From Sphingomonas sp. LY54 (lineage in GTDB: Bacteria; Pseudomonadota; Alphaproteobacteria; Sphingomonadales; Sphingomonadaceae), in assembly GCF_035594035.1 (NCBI RefSeq), contig NZ_CP141588.1, positions 124,001 through 188,000 on the forward strand: a stretch of 64,000 bases of DNA, in the 5' to 3' direction. Numbering within the stretch: position 1 is the stretch's first letter; the number at the start of each line of letters is the position of its first letter. This document shows positions 17,333 through 26,654 of the stretch, piece after piece. Below the pieces are notes generated by a model. That model saw only the letters and a list, made by a program, of their open reading frames with translations, searched no databases and had not been told where the DNA came from. Made by a program: the position numbers and the translations under genes.

Positions 17333-18979
17333 ATGTCTGAGCGCGAGTCCATGGCTTATGATGTGGTGATCGTGGGCGCAGGCCCCGCTGGCCTCGCCGC
17401 ATCGATCCGCCTGAAGCAGCTCGCCGAGGCGCAAGGCCGCGAGCTCAGCGTCTGCATCCTCGAGAAGGGTTCGGAGGTTGGCGCGCACATATTGTCGGGC
17501 GCGGTGATTGATCCCAAGGCGTTGGACGAGCTTCTTCCCAACTGGAAGGAACTGGATAGCCCGCTCACGGTGCCGGTGACCGAGAACCACCATTGGGTGC
17601 TCACGGCGAAGAAGAAATACGGCATGCCGCATCTGATGATGCCGCCGTTCATGAACAACAAGGGCACCTACACCGCCTCGCTCGGCAATGTCTGCCGCTG
17701 GCTCGCCGGCCAGGCCGAGGCGCTCGGTGTCGAAATCTTCCCCGGCTTCGCCGCCGCCGAAGTGCTGTTCCACGCGGACGGCTCGGTGAAGGGCGTCGCC
17801 ACCGGCGACATGGGCGTCGCCCGCGACGGCACGCGCAAGCCCGACTACCAGCCCGGCATGGAGCTGCACGGCCGCTACACCTTCTTTGCCGAGGGCGCGC
17901 GCGGCCACCTCACCAAGGAGCTGCGGCGTATCTTCAGTCTCGATGAGGAGAATGAGCCGCAAGTCTATGGACTTGGGCTGAAAGAGCTTTGGGATATCGA
18001 TCCGGACAAGCATGTTCCGGGCCGCGTGATCCATACCCAGGGCTGGCCGCTCGACGACGCCTGGGGCGGCGGTTTCCTCTACCACCAGGAGAATAACCAG
18101 GTCGCCTTGGGGTTCGTCGTCGCGCTCAATTACCGCAACCCCTATCTCTCGCCGTTCGAGGAGTTCCAGCGCTGGAAGCAGCATCCGGAGATCCGTGCGA
18201 TCCTCGAGGGCGGCCGCCGCATCAGCTACGGCGCGCGCGCGATCAACGAGGGCGGCTGGCAGGCGGTGCCCAAGCTCGCTTTCCCGGGCGGCGCGCTGAT
18301 CGGCTGCTCGGCGGGTTTCGTCAACGTGCCGCGCATCAAGGGCAGCCACACGGCGATGAAGTCGGGCATGCTCGCCGCCGAGGCGGCGTTCGAGGCGATC
18401 GCTGCCGATCGCCGATCGGATGAACTTTCCGCTTACGAAAATACGCTTCGGAACAGCTGGATAGCCGATGAGCTTAAGATGGTCCGCAATGTCGAGCCGA
18501 TGGTCGCGAAGTTCGGCGGCACGCTCGGCACGATGCTCGCCGGCACAGACATGTGGATGCGCTATCTCGGCATCGGCCTGCCGTTTACGATGAAGCACCA
18601 TCCCGACAATGAGGGCCTGTGGCGCAAGGACGTGGCGCGGCCGATCGCCTATCCCAAGCCCGACGGCGTGATCAGCTTCGATCGCCTCTCCTCGGTGTTC
18701 CTGTCGAACACCAATCACGAGGAGGACCAGCCCGTTCACCTCACGCTCAAGGACGCTTCGATACCGGTCGACGTCAATCTCGCGGACTATGCGGGGCCGG
18801 AGCAGCGTTATTGTCCCGCGGGCGTTTACGAATTCGTGGAGGAAGGCGGCCAGCCCCGCCTCCAGATCAACGCGCAGAATTGCGTGCACTGCAAGACGTG
18901 CGACATCAAGGATCCGACCCAGAACATCAACTGGGTCGTGCCGGAAGGCGGAGGAGGCCCCAATTACCCCAATATGTAA
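17333..18979 (+). CDS. electron transfer flavoprotein-ubiquinone oxidoreductase
   Basis: The start ATG at 17333 ([20 protein letters not shown]) gives 548 residues, the usual length. The FAD-binding motif [12 protein letters not shown] lies near residue 15. The C-terminal ferredoxin-like part holds the four cysteines for a [4Fe-4S] cluster in CPAGVYEF and [12 protein letters not shown]. The enzyme sits on the inner membrane and passes electrons from ETF, reduced by acyl-CoA dehydrogenases, to ubiquinone. It opens the plus-strand series that leads to ispE. An in-frame extension upstream to 17093 is not supported. Confidence 0.95.
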   Translation: MSERESMAYDVVIVGAGPAGLAASIRLKQLAEAQGRELSVCILEKGSEVGAHILSGAVIDPKALDELLPNWKELDSPLTVPVTENHHWVLTAKKKYGMPHLMMPPFMNNKGTYTASLGNVCRWLAGQAEALGVEIFPGFAAAEVLFHADGSVKGVATGDMGVARDGTRKPDYQPGMELHGRYTFFAEGARGHLTKELRRIFSLDEENEPQVYGLGLKELWDIDPDKHVPGRVIHTQGWPLDDAWGGGFLYHQENNQVALGFVVALNYRNPYLSPFEEFQRWKQHPEIRAILEGGRRISYGARAINEGGWQAVPKLAFPGGALIGCSAGFVNVPRIKGSHTAMKSGMLAAEAAFEAIAADRRSDELSAYENTLRNSWIADELKMVRNVEPMVAKFGGTLGTMLAGTDMWMRYLGIGLPFTMKHHPDNEGLWRKDVARPIAYPKPDGVISFDRLSSVFLSNTNHEEDQPVHLTLKDASIPVDVNLADYAGPEQRYCPAGVYEFVEEGGQPRLQINAQNCVHCKTCDIKDPTQNINWVVPEGGGGPNYPNM

Positions 18980-20636
18980 GTCCGGGCTCTACGGTCTCCT
19001 CGCCGCGGCCTTGATCGTCCCGGCCGGCGCCGCGCATGCGAGCCGCGAGGATCTGGCGGTGATGAGCGCCTACGCCCAGGCGCGTGCCGCCGACAATGCC
19101 GGCGAGGCGGGCCGCGCGGCGCAGGGTTATGCTGCCGCGCTGGCGCTGATGCCCGACAACGACGTGCTCGCCGCACGCGTCCTGACGCAGGCGCTCCAGG
19201 CAGGCAACCGCCCGCTCGCGGTCCGCGCCGCCCGCCGGCTCGAGAAGAGCGGAGCCCTCGCGCCCGACGCGAGGCTGCTCCTGTTCGGCGAGGCGCTCGC
19301 GGCCCGGAACTGGAAGGCGGCCCGGCTCCAGGCCGACGGGATCGCCGCCGACGAAATCTTTGCCTTCATGACGCCGGTTCTGAACGCCTGGCTCGCGGTC
19401 GAATCCCGCAAGGGCGATCCGCTCGCCATTCTCGACGCAGCCAAGGAAAATCCGCTCGCCGCCGCTTATGCCGCCGAGCATCGCCCGTTCATCCTGATCG
19501 CCCGGGGCGACGAGCCGCAGGGGGTCGCCGAACTGCTGGCCACCGCGCCGGGCAGCGGCGGGCGCGCCAGCCGTCTGCGCATCGCCGGCGCCGCCGAATT
19601 GGCCAGGAAGGGCAAGCGCGACGCGGCCTTGCTGCTGCTGCAGGGCGACGACGAGCCCGTGGTCGCCGCGCGCCGCCTGCTCGACGCGCGCAAGCCGATC
19701 CCCGGGGCGATCGGCGGGGCCGAGACCGGCGTCGCCGAATTCCTGGTCCGCATCGCCATCGATCTCAATCGCCAGGACGTCGCTCCGCTGGCGCTGGCCT
19801 TCGCGCGGCTCGCCACCTTCCTCGCGCCCGACAATAGCGAAACCTGGATCGTCACCAGTCAGCTGCTCGGCGCCCGGGATCAACAGGCCGAGGGTTTGGC
19901 CGTGCTCGCCAATGTCCCGGCGGGCGATCCCTTTGCCGGTTCGGTCGAAGACCATCGCATCGCGCTCCTCGTCGACGCCGGCAACAAGGAACAGGCCTTG
20001 GCCGAGGCGCAGCGCGCCGTCGCCGGCCCCAGTCCGACCGCGGCTGACTGGACCCGGCTTGGCGATCTCAACAATCAGCTGAAGCGCCTCGACGAGGCCG
20101 CAGCGGCCTATGGCAAGGCGCTGGCGCTGGTCGAGTCCGGTGAGGCGGGGCAGCAGGCCTGGACGCTGCATCTGCTGCGCGGCGGCGCGCTCGAGCAGGC
20201 CGGCAAGTGGCCCGAGGCCAAGGCGGCCCTGGAAGCGGCGTACAAACTGGCGCCGCAGCAGCCGATCGTGCTCAACTATCTCGGCTACGCCCAGCTCGAG
20301 CGGCGAGAGAATATCGACGAGGCGATGAAGCTGATCGCATTGGCATCACGCATGCAGCCCGACAGCGCCGAGATCACCGACAGCCTCGGCTGGGCGCATT
20401 ATCTGCGCGGCAATTTGCCCGAAGCGATCACCCTGCTCGAGCGCGCGGTCGAAGGGCAGCCGGCCGATCCGGCGATCAACGAGCATCTCGGCGACGCTTA
20501 TTACAGCGCCGGCCGCCGCTACGAGGCGCGCTATGCCTGGGAGGCCGCCTTGCTCCATGCCGAGGAAGAGGGTGATGCCGGCCGCCTGCGCGCCAAGATC
20601 CAGGCCGGGCTGACGCCGAAGCTCGCTTCGCCCTGA
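18972..20636 (+). CDS. exported TPR-repeat protein, start codon uncertain
   Basis: This frame encodes about 554 residues with a signal-peptide-like start ([22 protein letters not shown]) followed by TPR-type helix pairs, clearest at the C-terminus ([43 protein letters not shown]). It is probably a periplasmic scaffold. The signal region has no ATG, GTG or TTG before it: the nearest in-frame codons are ATA at 18972 and ATT at 18963, overlapping the ETF-QO stop. The next ordinary starts, TTG at 19011, GTG at 19059 and ATG at 19062, would destroy the signal peptide. The stop shares one base with the ispE start (TGATG). Confidence 0.8.
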   Translation: MCKSGLYGLLAAALIVPAGAAHASREDLAVMSAYAQARAADNAGEAGRAAQGYAAALALMPDNDVLAARVLTQALQAGNRPLAVRAARRLEKSGALAPDARLLLFGEALAARNWKAARLQADGIAADEIFAFMTPVLNAWLAVESRKGDPLAILDAAKENPLAAAYAAEHRPFILIARGDEPQGVAELLATAPGSGGRASRLRIAGAAELARKGKRDAALLLLQGDDEPVVAARRLLDARKPIPGAIGGAETGVAEFLVRIAIDLNRQDVAPLALAFARLATFLAPDNSETWIVTSQLLGARDQQAEGLAVLANVPAGDPFAGSVEDHRIALLVDAGNKEQALAEAQRAVAGPSPTAADWTRLGDLNNQLKRLDEAAAAYGKALALVESGEAGQQAWTLHLLRGGALEQAGKWPEAKAALEAAYKLAPQQPIVLNYLGYAQLERRENIDEAMKLIALASRMQPDSAEITDSLGWAHYLRGNLPEAITLLERAVEGQPADPAINEHLGDAYYSAGRRYEARYAWEAALLHAEEEGDAGRLRAKIQAGLTPKLASP

Positions 20637-21451
20637 TGCGGGAACAGGCCTACGCCAAGGTCAATCTGGCGCTCCACGTCCGCGGCCGCGAGCCAGACGG
20701 CTATCATCGCCTCGAAACCCTGTTCGCCTTCTGCGAGGACGGCGACACCCTGTCCGTCGGGCCAGGGGAGGGCCTTTCCCTCGCCGTCGCAGGCCCGTTC
20801 GCAGCCGCGCTGGGCGACGATCCCGACAATCTCGTCCTCCGCGCGGCGCGCGCCCTGGCGACGCGCTTCGGCGTGAGCGCCGGCGCGGCGCTCCATCTCG
20901 ACAAAAGACTGCCGGTCGCGTCCGGGATTGGCGGCGGGTCGGCCGACGCCGCCGCGGCCTTGCGGCTGCTGTCGCGCTGGTGGGGTCTCGACGCGTCCGA
21001 AGCGGTCCTGCTCGGGATCGCGGCGGGCCTTGGCGCCGACGTTCCCGCCTGTGTCCGCAGCGAGACGGTGCGCGGCGAGGGCAGGGGCGACCGCCTCGTG
21101 CCGCAGCCGGATCCGGCTCTCGCAGGCGCGCCTCTGTTCCTGGTCAATCCGCGCGTGCCCGTGCCGACCGGCCCGGTCTTCGCCGGCTGGGACGGTGTCG
21201 ACCGCGGCCCGCTGGCCGACATCCACTCCGGCCGCAACGACCTCGAAGCGCCGGCGGTCGCGGTCGCGCCCGTCATTCGCGACGTTCTGTCCGCCTTGCG
21301 CGCGCAGGCTGGAACGCGCCTGGTCCGCATGTCCGGCTCCGGCGCGACCTGCTTCGCCTTGTTCGCCGACGAGGCTGCGCGCGACGCCGCGACAGCGGCG
21401 CTGGCCGGCGCCCATCCCGATTGGTGGCTGCTGCCGACTCGTCTCAGGTGA
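20636..21451 (+). CDS. ispE: 4-diphosphocytidyl-2-C-methyl-D-erythritol kinase
   Basis: This is a 271-residue GHMP-type kinase of the MEP isoprenoid pathway; it phosphorylates CDP-methylerythritol with ATP. The N-terminus AYAKVNLALHVRGREPDGYH is diagnostic, followed by the ATP-binding loop PVASGIGGGSADAAAAL (about residues 92 to 108) and the C-terminal MSGSGATCFALF. Translation is coupled to the TPR gene by a TGATG overlap. The gene ends before a sigma-54-type promoter that begins a new transcription unit. Confidence 0.95.
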   Translation: MREQAYAKVNLALHVRGREPDGYHRLETLFAFCEDGDTLSVGPGEGLSLAVAGPFAAALGDDPDNLVLRAARALATRFGVSAGAALHLDKRLPVASGIGGGSADAAAALRLLSRWWGLDASEAVLLGIAAGLGADVPACVRSETVRGEGRGDRLVPQPDPALAGAPLFLVNPRVPVPTGPVFAGWDGVDRGPLADIHSGRNDLEAPAVAVAPVIRDVLSALRAQAGTRLVRMSGSGATCFALFADEAARDAATAALAGAHPDWWLLPTRLR

Positions 21452-21518
21452 CCCGCCGCTCCCGTAGCGGGACGCTTTTCGAAGGCCCTTAACCATCGTG
21501 TGCGGCTCGCATCCGTTT

Positions 21519-21534
21519 TGGCACGCCTCTTGCT
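21519..21534 (+). promoter_or_regulatory. sigma-54 (RpoN) promoter, -24/-12 type
   Basis: TGGCACG (21519-21525), four bases, then TTGCT (21530-21534) matches the TGGCACG-N4-TTGCW consensus almost perfectly, with GG and GC at the invariant -24 and -12 positions. Transcription should begin near 21544. A bound enhancer-binding protein would be required; no upstream site was identified. Confidence 0.78.
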
Positions 21535-21543
21535 CCTCGTTTC

Positions 21544-21669
21544 GCGGACGAGTCGAAGCGCGCTCTGGAGCGTGTGGACATTCGGGGACAGTCCCCGGCC
21601 CCCTGCGGCCGGGCGCTGTCGCTCCCTGTAGGGCCGGGCCGCCGTCAGCTGCGGTCCGGCCTTTTTTTT
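21544..21669 (+). ncRNA. candidate sigma-54-driven short transcript (sRNA or attenuated leader)
   Basis: From the predicted start at about 21544 to the T-run ending at 21669 is about 126 nucleotides. It would contain one long hairpin at about 21584-21624 (GGGGACAG pairing with CTGTC, a CCGGCC/GGCCGG stem and six-base loop CCCTGC) and then an intrinsic terminator. No convincing reading frame with a ribosome site lies in it. The next gene starts 37 bases after the terminator, so it may be a free small RNA or a leader that controls read-through into the enoyl-CoA hydratase gene. Confidence 0.55.
21632..21669 (+). terminator. intrinsic terminator
   Basis: GGCCGGGCCGC (21632-21642) pairs with GCGGTCCGGCC (21651-21661) across an eight-base loop and is followed by eight T residues (21662-21669). 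It is among the strongest intrinsic terminators in the window. Confidence 0.88.
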
Positions 21670-21705
21670 CGGGACAAAATCGCCCCGCGGGGGCATGAAC
21701 CGGTC

Positions 21706-22443
21706 ATGTTCGACCTTCACATCGCAGGCGGGCTGGCGCGCCTGGTCCTGAACCGGCCGGAGGCGCGCAACGCCATTCCTTTCTCGGGCTGGGCCGAGCT
21801 TGCCGCCGCCGTCCTGCAGGCCGAAGCCGCCGGCGCCCATATGCTGGTCGTGTCCGGTAGCCCGGGCGGCAGCTTCTGCGCGGGCGCCGATATGGCGAGC
21901 TTTCACGCTTTCGCCAACGATCCCGACGCCCGCACCGCCTTCCGCCTCGCCATCCGCCAGGGCCTGGACGCACTGCGCGATACGCCGCTTCCCACGCTCG
22001 CGGTGGTGGAGGGGCATTGCTACGGCGCTGGCGTCGCCCTCGCCATGGCCTGCGACACGCGCTTCGGGGGCTTCGAGGCGGAGTTCGCGATCACCCCGGC
22101 CAAGTTCGGCATCTCCTATCCCCAGGAGGACGTGTACCGCCTCGTCGCATTGGTCGGGCCGGGCGAGGCCGCACGGCTCCTGTTCGGCGCGCAGGCGATC
22201 GGCAGCCGCGAGGCGGTCCGGATCGGCCTGCTCGACCGGGCCTTCGACGCCAACGTCGCCACCGGTGTCGATGAATTCGTCAAGGCGGTGATGGCCAATG
22301 AGCCGGCGAGCCTGCGCACGCTGAAGCGCGGCATCCGCCTCGCCATGGCGGGCGTGGCGAGCGACCCCGAGCAGGATCGCGCGTTCGACGATCTGCTCGG
22401 CTCGGAGACGCTGGCCGCGCGCCTCGCTGATCGCCGCAAATGA
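21706..22443 (+). CDS. enoyl-CoA hydratase/isomerase family protein
   Basis: The ATG at 21706 gives 245 residues of crotonase fold, which polarises acyl-CoA thioester carbonyls. Visible marks are RLVLNRPEARNAI, the oxyanion-hole segment GGSFCAGADMASF and the second one GHCYGAGVALAMACD. The substrate cannot be told; a glutamate pair typical of full hydratases is not obvious at the usual sites. The frame open from 21574 would run through the terminator and is not credible. The stop overlaps the next start (ATGA), so it is in one operon with the amidohydrolase, lipoprotein, nnr and RNA methyltransferase genes. Confidence 0.85.
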   Translation: MFDLHIAGGLARLVLNRPEARNAIPFSGWAELAAAVLQAEAAGAHMLVVSGSPGGSFCAGADMASFHAFANDPDARTAFRLAIRQGLDALRDTPLPTLAVVEGHCYGAGVALAMACDTRFGGFEAEFAITPAKFGISYPQEDVYRLVALVGPGEAARLLFGAQAIGSREAVRIGLLDRAFDANVATGVDEFVKAVMANEPASLRTLKRGIRLAMAGVASDPEQDRAFDDLLGSETLAARLADRRK

Positions 22444-23168
22444 ACGGCGCCGCCGAGTATATTCCGGGCGCGCCCGGCTCCGATCTGCTGCTGATCGCCG
22501 ACCACGCCTCCAATTTCGTGCCCGAGGACATCGATCTCGGCATTTCCGAGGATCTGCTCGGCCAGCATATGGCGGTCGACATCGGCGTCGATCCGCTCGC
22601 CCGGGAGATCGCCGGTCGGCTCGGCTGCCCGGCCATCCTCGGCGGCGTCTCCCGCCTGGTCGTCGACCTCCATCGCGAGCGCGGTGATCCGGCGGCGATC
22701 CCGGTCGTCAGCGACGGCCACGCCATAACCGGCAACGAAAGTCTCGGCGCGCAGGCGCAGGAGGATCGCCTCCGCCGCTTCTGGGACCCCTACCATTCGC
22801 TGATCGCCTCCAAGGTCGACGCGCTGCAGCCGACCAAGTTGGTCGCGATCCACAGCTTCACGCCGCGCCTTGCCACCCGGCCCGAGGAGGAGCGGCCATG
22901 GGAAGTGGGCATCCTCTACGCGCAGGACCGCCGCGCCGCCCATATCGCGATCCGCCTCCTGCGCGAGGCCGGCGTGGTGACCGGCGACAACCAGCCTTAT
23001 TCGGGGCTCGACCTCAACCTCACCATGGACCTCCATGCGGAGAGCCGGGGCATCCCGTACATCGTCGTCGAGGTGCGCCAGGACCTGATCGGCGACGATG
23101 ACGGCGTGCAGCGTTGGGCCGACCGTCTCGCGCCCGTGATCCGCGCCACGCGCGCTGCGCTTGCCTGA
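22440..23168 (+). CDS. N-formylglutamate amidohydrolase family protein
   Basis: This is a 242-residue zinc-dependent amidohydrolase-type protein. Key segments are LLLIADHASNFVP (first metal-binding region), RLVVDLHRERGDP, LVAIHSFTPRL and the late IVVEVRQDLIGDDDG. Family members release formate or glutamate from N-formylglutamate in histidine breakdown, but this copy is not next to hut genes, so its substrate may differ. The start overlaps the stop of the enoyl-CoA hydratase gene by four bases. Confidence 0.85.
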   Translation: MNGAAEYIPGAPGSDLLLIADHASNFVPEDIDLGISEDLLGQHMAVDIGVDPLAREIAGRLGCPAILGGVSRLVVDLHRERGDPAAIPVVSDGHAITGNESLGAQAQEDRLRRFWDPYHSLIASKVDALQPTKLVAIHSFTPRLATRPEEERPWEVGILYAQDRRAAHIAIRLLREAGVVTGDNQPYSGLDLNLTMDLHAESRGIPYIVVEVRQDLIGDDDGVQRWADRLAPVIRATRAALA

Positions 23169-23198
23169 GCGATGGGAAAGGGGGCAGGGGTCAGAGCC

Positions 23199-23567
23199 AT
23201 GAAGTTTGCGCTTCCCGCCTTCCTGCTCCTCGCCGGCTGCGGCGGTCCGGATACGGCGCAGGAAACCCAGGTCGACGGCGCCGCCGTCGCTCCCGGAAAT
23301 GACCGCATCGCCTGCGCGGTCGGGGGCGCCGAGACGTTCGATCGCGTCTGTACGCTCGACCGCACATCCAGCCCGGACGGTACGACGCTGACGCTCCGTC
23401 ACCCGGACGGCGGCTTCCGCCGCCTGCTCGTCACGCGCGACGGACGCGGGGTGGTCGCCGCCGACGGCGCCGATCCGGCGCAGGTCACGGTCGTCGGCGC
23501 GCAGGAAATCGAGGTGAGCCTCGCCGGGGACCGTTACCGCCTGCCGGCCACGCTCCGCGGCGAATGA
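23199..23567 (+). CDS. small putative lipoprotein
   Basis: The ATG at 23199 is preferred over the one at 23172 because it places a lipoprotein signal at the very start: MKFALPAFLLLAGCGG, with lipobox LAGC. The mature part, about 105 residues, is mainly beta-like with two further cysteines (IACAV, RVCTL). I do not recognise a family. It overlaps the nnr start by four bases and so is translated with it. Confidence 0.72.
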   Translation: MKFALPAFLLLAGCGGPDTAQETQVDGAAVAPGNDRIACAVGGAETFDRVCTLDRTSSPDGTTLTLRHPDGGFRRLLVTRDGRGVVAADGADPAQVTVVGAQEIEVSLAGDRYRLPATLRGE

Positions 23568-24934
23568 GCGCCATCCTGACCGCGGCAGAGACGCGCGCCG
23601 CCGAGCAGCGGGCGATCGATGCCGGCATCGCGGTAGAGACTTTGATGGAGCGCGCGGGGCTGGGAGCGACCGAGGCCGTCTGGCGCTACGCGGGGCCGCT
23701 CCCGGCGCTCATTCTCTGCGGCCTGGGCAACAATGGCGGCGACGGCTATGTCGTCGCGCATGGCCTGCAGGAGCGCGGCGTGCCGGTGCGCGTGGCGGCG
23801 CTCCGCGCGCCAACCAGCCCTGCCGCGCAATGGGCGCGCGGCCTCTGGGATGGCCCGGTCGAGGATCTGGCCGCGGCGAAGCCCGCGCCCTTGCTGATCG
23901 ACGCCTTGTTCGGCACCGGCCTCACGCGCCCGCTCGCGGCGGATGTGTCGAGGGCTCTGCTCCGGCTTGCAGAGGCAGCGAAGGTGCGCGTGGCGATCGA
24001 CCTGCCGAGCGGGGTCGCCACCGACGACGGCGCCCTCCTGTCGCGGGTCCCGGACTATGATCTGACGATCAGCTTCGCGACGCTGAAGCCCGCGCACCTG
24101 CTCCAGCCTGCTGCCCGTCACATGGGGCGGATCGCCGTCGTCGACATCGGCATCGTAGCCGAATCTGCCTTGTCGGCCATCGAGCGCCCGCGGCTTCCCG
24201 CGCCCGGGCCTGACGATCACAAATACAGCCGCGGCTATGTCACGATCCTGGCCGGCGAGATGCCCGGCGCGGCCGCGCTGGCCGCTGCCGCCGCCGCTCG
24301 CGCGGGGGCCGGCTATGTCCGCCTCGTCGCGTCGGCCGCCGTGGCCGGCGTGCCGAGCGCCGTCGTCCAGGCGCCAGGCATGGGTTTCGCGCATGACGAT
24401 GCCCGGCTTGGCGCGATCGTCCTCGGCCCGGGCCTTGGCCGCGGCGGGGAAAGCAAAGCCCTGCTGGAGCAGGCGCTGGGCTGGCAACGCCCGCTCGTCC
24501 TCGACGGCGACGCGCTGGGCCTGATCGGCGAGCACGGCCTGCGTCCGCCAGCGGGCACGATCCTCACCCCCCACGGCGGCGAGTTCGCACGCTTGTTCCC
24601 GGACGGCCTCGCCGGCAGCAAGGTCGATCAGACCCGAGAGGCGGCGCGGAAACTGGGCTGCGTGATCGTCTATAAGGGCCCGGACACCATCGTCGCCGCG
24701 CCGGACGGACATGCGGCCATTGCTCCGCCCGCGCCGCACTGGCTGGCGAGCGCCGGTACCGGCGATGTCCTGGCCGGCATGATCGGCGCGCTGCGGGCCC
24801 GCGGCCTCGATCCGTTCGAAGCGGCCTGCGCCGGCACATGGCTGCACGGCCGGGCTGGCGCCGCCGCCGGCCCGGGGCTAATCGCCGACGACCTCATCGC
24901 CTTGCTTCCCCTTATTCTTGCCGAGTGCCTGTGA
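23564..24934 (+). CDS. nnr: bifunctional NAD(P)HX epimerase/dehydratase
   Basis: The 456-residue fusion repairs hydrated NADH and NADPH. The N-terminal YjeF_N epimerase domain (about residues 1 to 205) has LILCGLGNNGGDGYVVAHGL and VRVAIDLPSGVATDDG. The C-terminal ADP/ATP-dependent dehydratase domain (about 215 to 456) has GYVTILAGEMPGAAALAA, ILTPHGGEFARLF and ASAGTGDVLAGMIGAL. Length and order match bacterial Nnr. It overlaps both neighbours by four bases. Confidence 0.95.
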   Translation: MSAILTAAETRAAEQRAIDAGIAVETLMERAGLGATEAVWRYAGPLPALILCGLGNNGGDGYVVAHGLQERGVPVRVAALRAPTSPAAQWARGLWDGPVEDLAAAKPAPLLIDALFGTGLTRPLAADVSRALLRLAEAAKVRVAIDLPSGVATDDGALLSRVPDYDLTISFATLKPAHLLQPAARHMGRIAVVDIGIVAESALSAIERPRLPAPGPDDHKYSRGYVTILAGEMPGAAALAAAAAARAGAGYVRLVASAAVAGVPSAVVQAPGMGFAHDDARLGAIVLGPGLGRGGESKALLEQALGWQRPLVLDGDALGLIGEHGLRPPAGTILTPHGGEFARLFPDGLAGSKVDQTREAARKLGCVIVYKGPDTIVAAPDGHAAIAPPAPHWLASAGTGDVLAGMIGALRARGLDPFEAACAGTWLHGRAGAAAGPGLIADDLIALLPLILAECL

Positions 24935-26127
24935 CCGAAAAGATTGTCCGCATTTCCGCGCGCGGCGAGGGCGTCACCGAAAGCGGGCGGCATCTGCCCT
25001 TCACCGCGCCGGGCGATAAAGTCGCGGCCGATGGCGCCATCACGCCCGGACCGCACCGGATCGTGCCGCCCTGCCGTCATTTTCCTGAATGCGGCGGTTG
25101 CCAGCTCCAGCATCTCGACGACGATTCTTTCGGCGGATTTCTGGTCGACCGCGTTGCGTCGGCGCTGGCCGGGCAGGGGATTGCGGCGACAGAGATCCTG
25201 GTCCCGCACATTTCGCCGCCGGTCAGCCGCCGCCGCGCCTCGCTGCGCGCCGAGACGCGCGGCCGACAGGTCGTGCTCGGCTTCAACGCCGAGAAAAGCC
25301 ATCGCGTCGTCGATATGCGCGAATGCTTCATCCTGCGGACCGAATTGTTCGCGCTGGTGGAGCCGCTGCGCCGCTTGATGGGGCAATTGCTCGGTCCGCG
25401 CGGCAAGGGCGGAGTCCGCATGACCTGGGCCGATCAGGGCGCAGACATCCTGCTCGAGGGCATCGGCGTCGACACGCTCGAAGCGACCGAGGCGCTCGCG
25501 GTCTTTGCAGAAACGCACCGTCTCGCTCGCCTCACCCTCGACGACGGCAGTGGGCCGCAGACCCGCTGGGAGCCGGAACCCGTCAGCGTGACGCTGGGCG
25601 GCATCGCCGTGCCGCTTCCGCATGGCGCCTTCCTTCAGGCCACCCTGGAAGGCGAGGAAGCGCTGGTCGCTTCGGTCCGCCAGGCCGTAGGTCCGGCGCG
25701 AATCGTCGCCGACCTGTTCGCCGGGCTCGGCACGTTCGCGCTCGCGCTGGAGGGCCGCGTGCTCGCCGCCGAGGCCGATCGCGAGGCGGCCATGATCCTG
25801 AAGGGCGTCGCCAACCGCACCCAGCGCCCGATCTTCGTCGATCATCGGGACCTGTTCCGCCGCCCGCTCCAGCTCGCTGAGCTCAACCGCTTCGAGGCGA
25901 TCGTGCTCGATCCGCCGCGCGCCGGCGCCCGCGAGCAGGTCGAGCATCTCGCCGTCTCCAGCGTGCCGCGGATCGCCTATGTGTCGTGCAACCCGGTCAC
26001 CTTCGCGCGCGACGCCAAGCTGCTGGTCGACGGCGGCTACCGGCTCGATTGGGTGCGCCCGGTCGGCCAGTTCCGCTGGTCGACCCATGCGGAACTGGCG
26101 AGCCAGTTCACCCGCGCAGGTGAATGA
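24931..26127 (+). CDS. TrmA/RumA-family class I SAM-dependent RNA uracil methyltransferase
   Basis: A GTG at 24931 overlapping the nnr stop (GTGA) gives 398 residues; the longer frame from 24838 is inside nnr. An iron-sulfur-type cysteine cluster CRHFPECGGC lies near residue 51, with another cysteine in RECFIL. The SAM motif is VADLFAGLGTFALAL, and the catalytic cysteine is in YVSCNPVTFARD. It probably makes 5-methyluridine in 23S rRNA or tRNA; which one cannot be decided here. Its last 20 bases overlap the convergent MAPEG gene. Confidence 0.9.
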   Translation: MTEKIVRISARGEGVTESGRHLPFTAPGDKVAADGAITPGPHRIVPPCRHFPECGGCQLQHLDDDSFGGFLVDRVASALAGQGIAATEILVPHISPPVSRRRASLRAETRGRQVVLGFNAEKSHRVVDMRECFILRTELFALVEPLRRLMGQLLGPRGKGGVRMTWADQGADILLEGIGVDTLEATEALAVFAETHRLARLTLDDGSGPQTRWEPEPVSVTLGGIAVPLPHGAFLQATLEGEEALVASVRQAVGPARIVADLFAGLGTFALALEGRVLAAEADREAAMILKGVANRTQRPIFVDHRDLFRRPLQLAELNRFEAIVLDPPRAGAREQVEHLAVSSVPRIAYVSCNPVTFARDAKLLVDGGYRLDWVRPVGQFRWSTHAELASQFTRAGE

Positions 26128-26549
26128 GCGCCATTCCGGCGTGGATCGTGAGCATCAGCAAAGTGATTGAGGCTGCCGCGAAAAGCAGGAAACGCCAGCG
26201 CACGACGTTGACCGTCGCCTGCACCAGGCTGTGGGCGATGCGCAACCCGACATAGGCCCCAGGCGATAACGAGGTTGAGGCCGTCGCCCTGGCCGATCAG
26301 CGCCAGCGTCAGCGCGACCGCATAGAACAACGTCGGCTGCTCCATCAGATGGTTGTAATTGTGCGCCTTCCACTGGACCTGGTCCTCGATGACCCCGTCC
26401 AGCTGGGTGCCGCGCCCGCCGACCCGCCCCTTGAGGTCGATGCCCTTTCGCTTCATCGCCGGGAAGCGGGTCGCGTACAGCCACATCATCATCACCAGCG
26501 ACCAGGCGACCAGAGCGACGACCGGACCCAGAATCGGACTGTAACCCAT
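26108..26549 (-). pseudogene. MAPEG-family membrane protein gene with a one-base frameshift
   Basis: The first part (MGYSPILGPVVALVAWSLV, then WKAHNYNHLMEQPTLFYAVAL) is typical of MAPEG glutathione-related membrane proteins. After NLVIAW the original frame degenerates. Skipping one base in the run CCCC at 26257-26260 (plus strand) restores YVGLRIAHSLVQATVNVVRW and a final membrane segment ending at 26108. About 146 residues with four membrane helices would result. The cause may be a real mutation or a run-length sequencing error. Confidence 0.75.
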
Positions 26550-26556
26550 AAAGAAA

Positions 26557-26585
26557 CACCTCCCCCCGAAAACCGGGGGAAGGTG
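26557..26585 (-). terminator. terminator-like hairpin that includes the next gene's ribosome site
   Basis: On the minus strand CACCTTCCCCCGG pairs with CGGGGGGAGGTG across a four-base loop, followed by TTTCTTT. It lies after the deoxyhypusine synthase-like gene and can end that operon. The 3' arm holds GGGGGGAGGTG, the ribosome site for the MAPEG-family ATG at 26549. Confidence 0.62.
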
Positions 26586-26654
26586 CGTCAGAAACCGGAT
26601 ATGTTCAACTCCCGTAACGATCGGCCCGGGGCCGCGCTACGGGCGCGAAAGTCC

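Noticed and set aside
21574..21705. N-terminal extension of the enoyl-CoA hydratase gene to ATG 21574
   Set aside because: It would translate through a strong intrinsic terminator and adds no crotonase-like residues.
26155..26559. Minus-strand frame of 134 codons over the MAPEG region
   Set aside because: Most of it is out of frame with the clear MAPEG sequence; only its last part is the true frame after the one-base shift.
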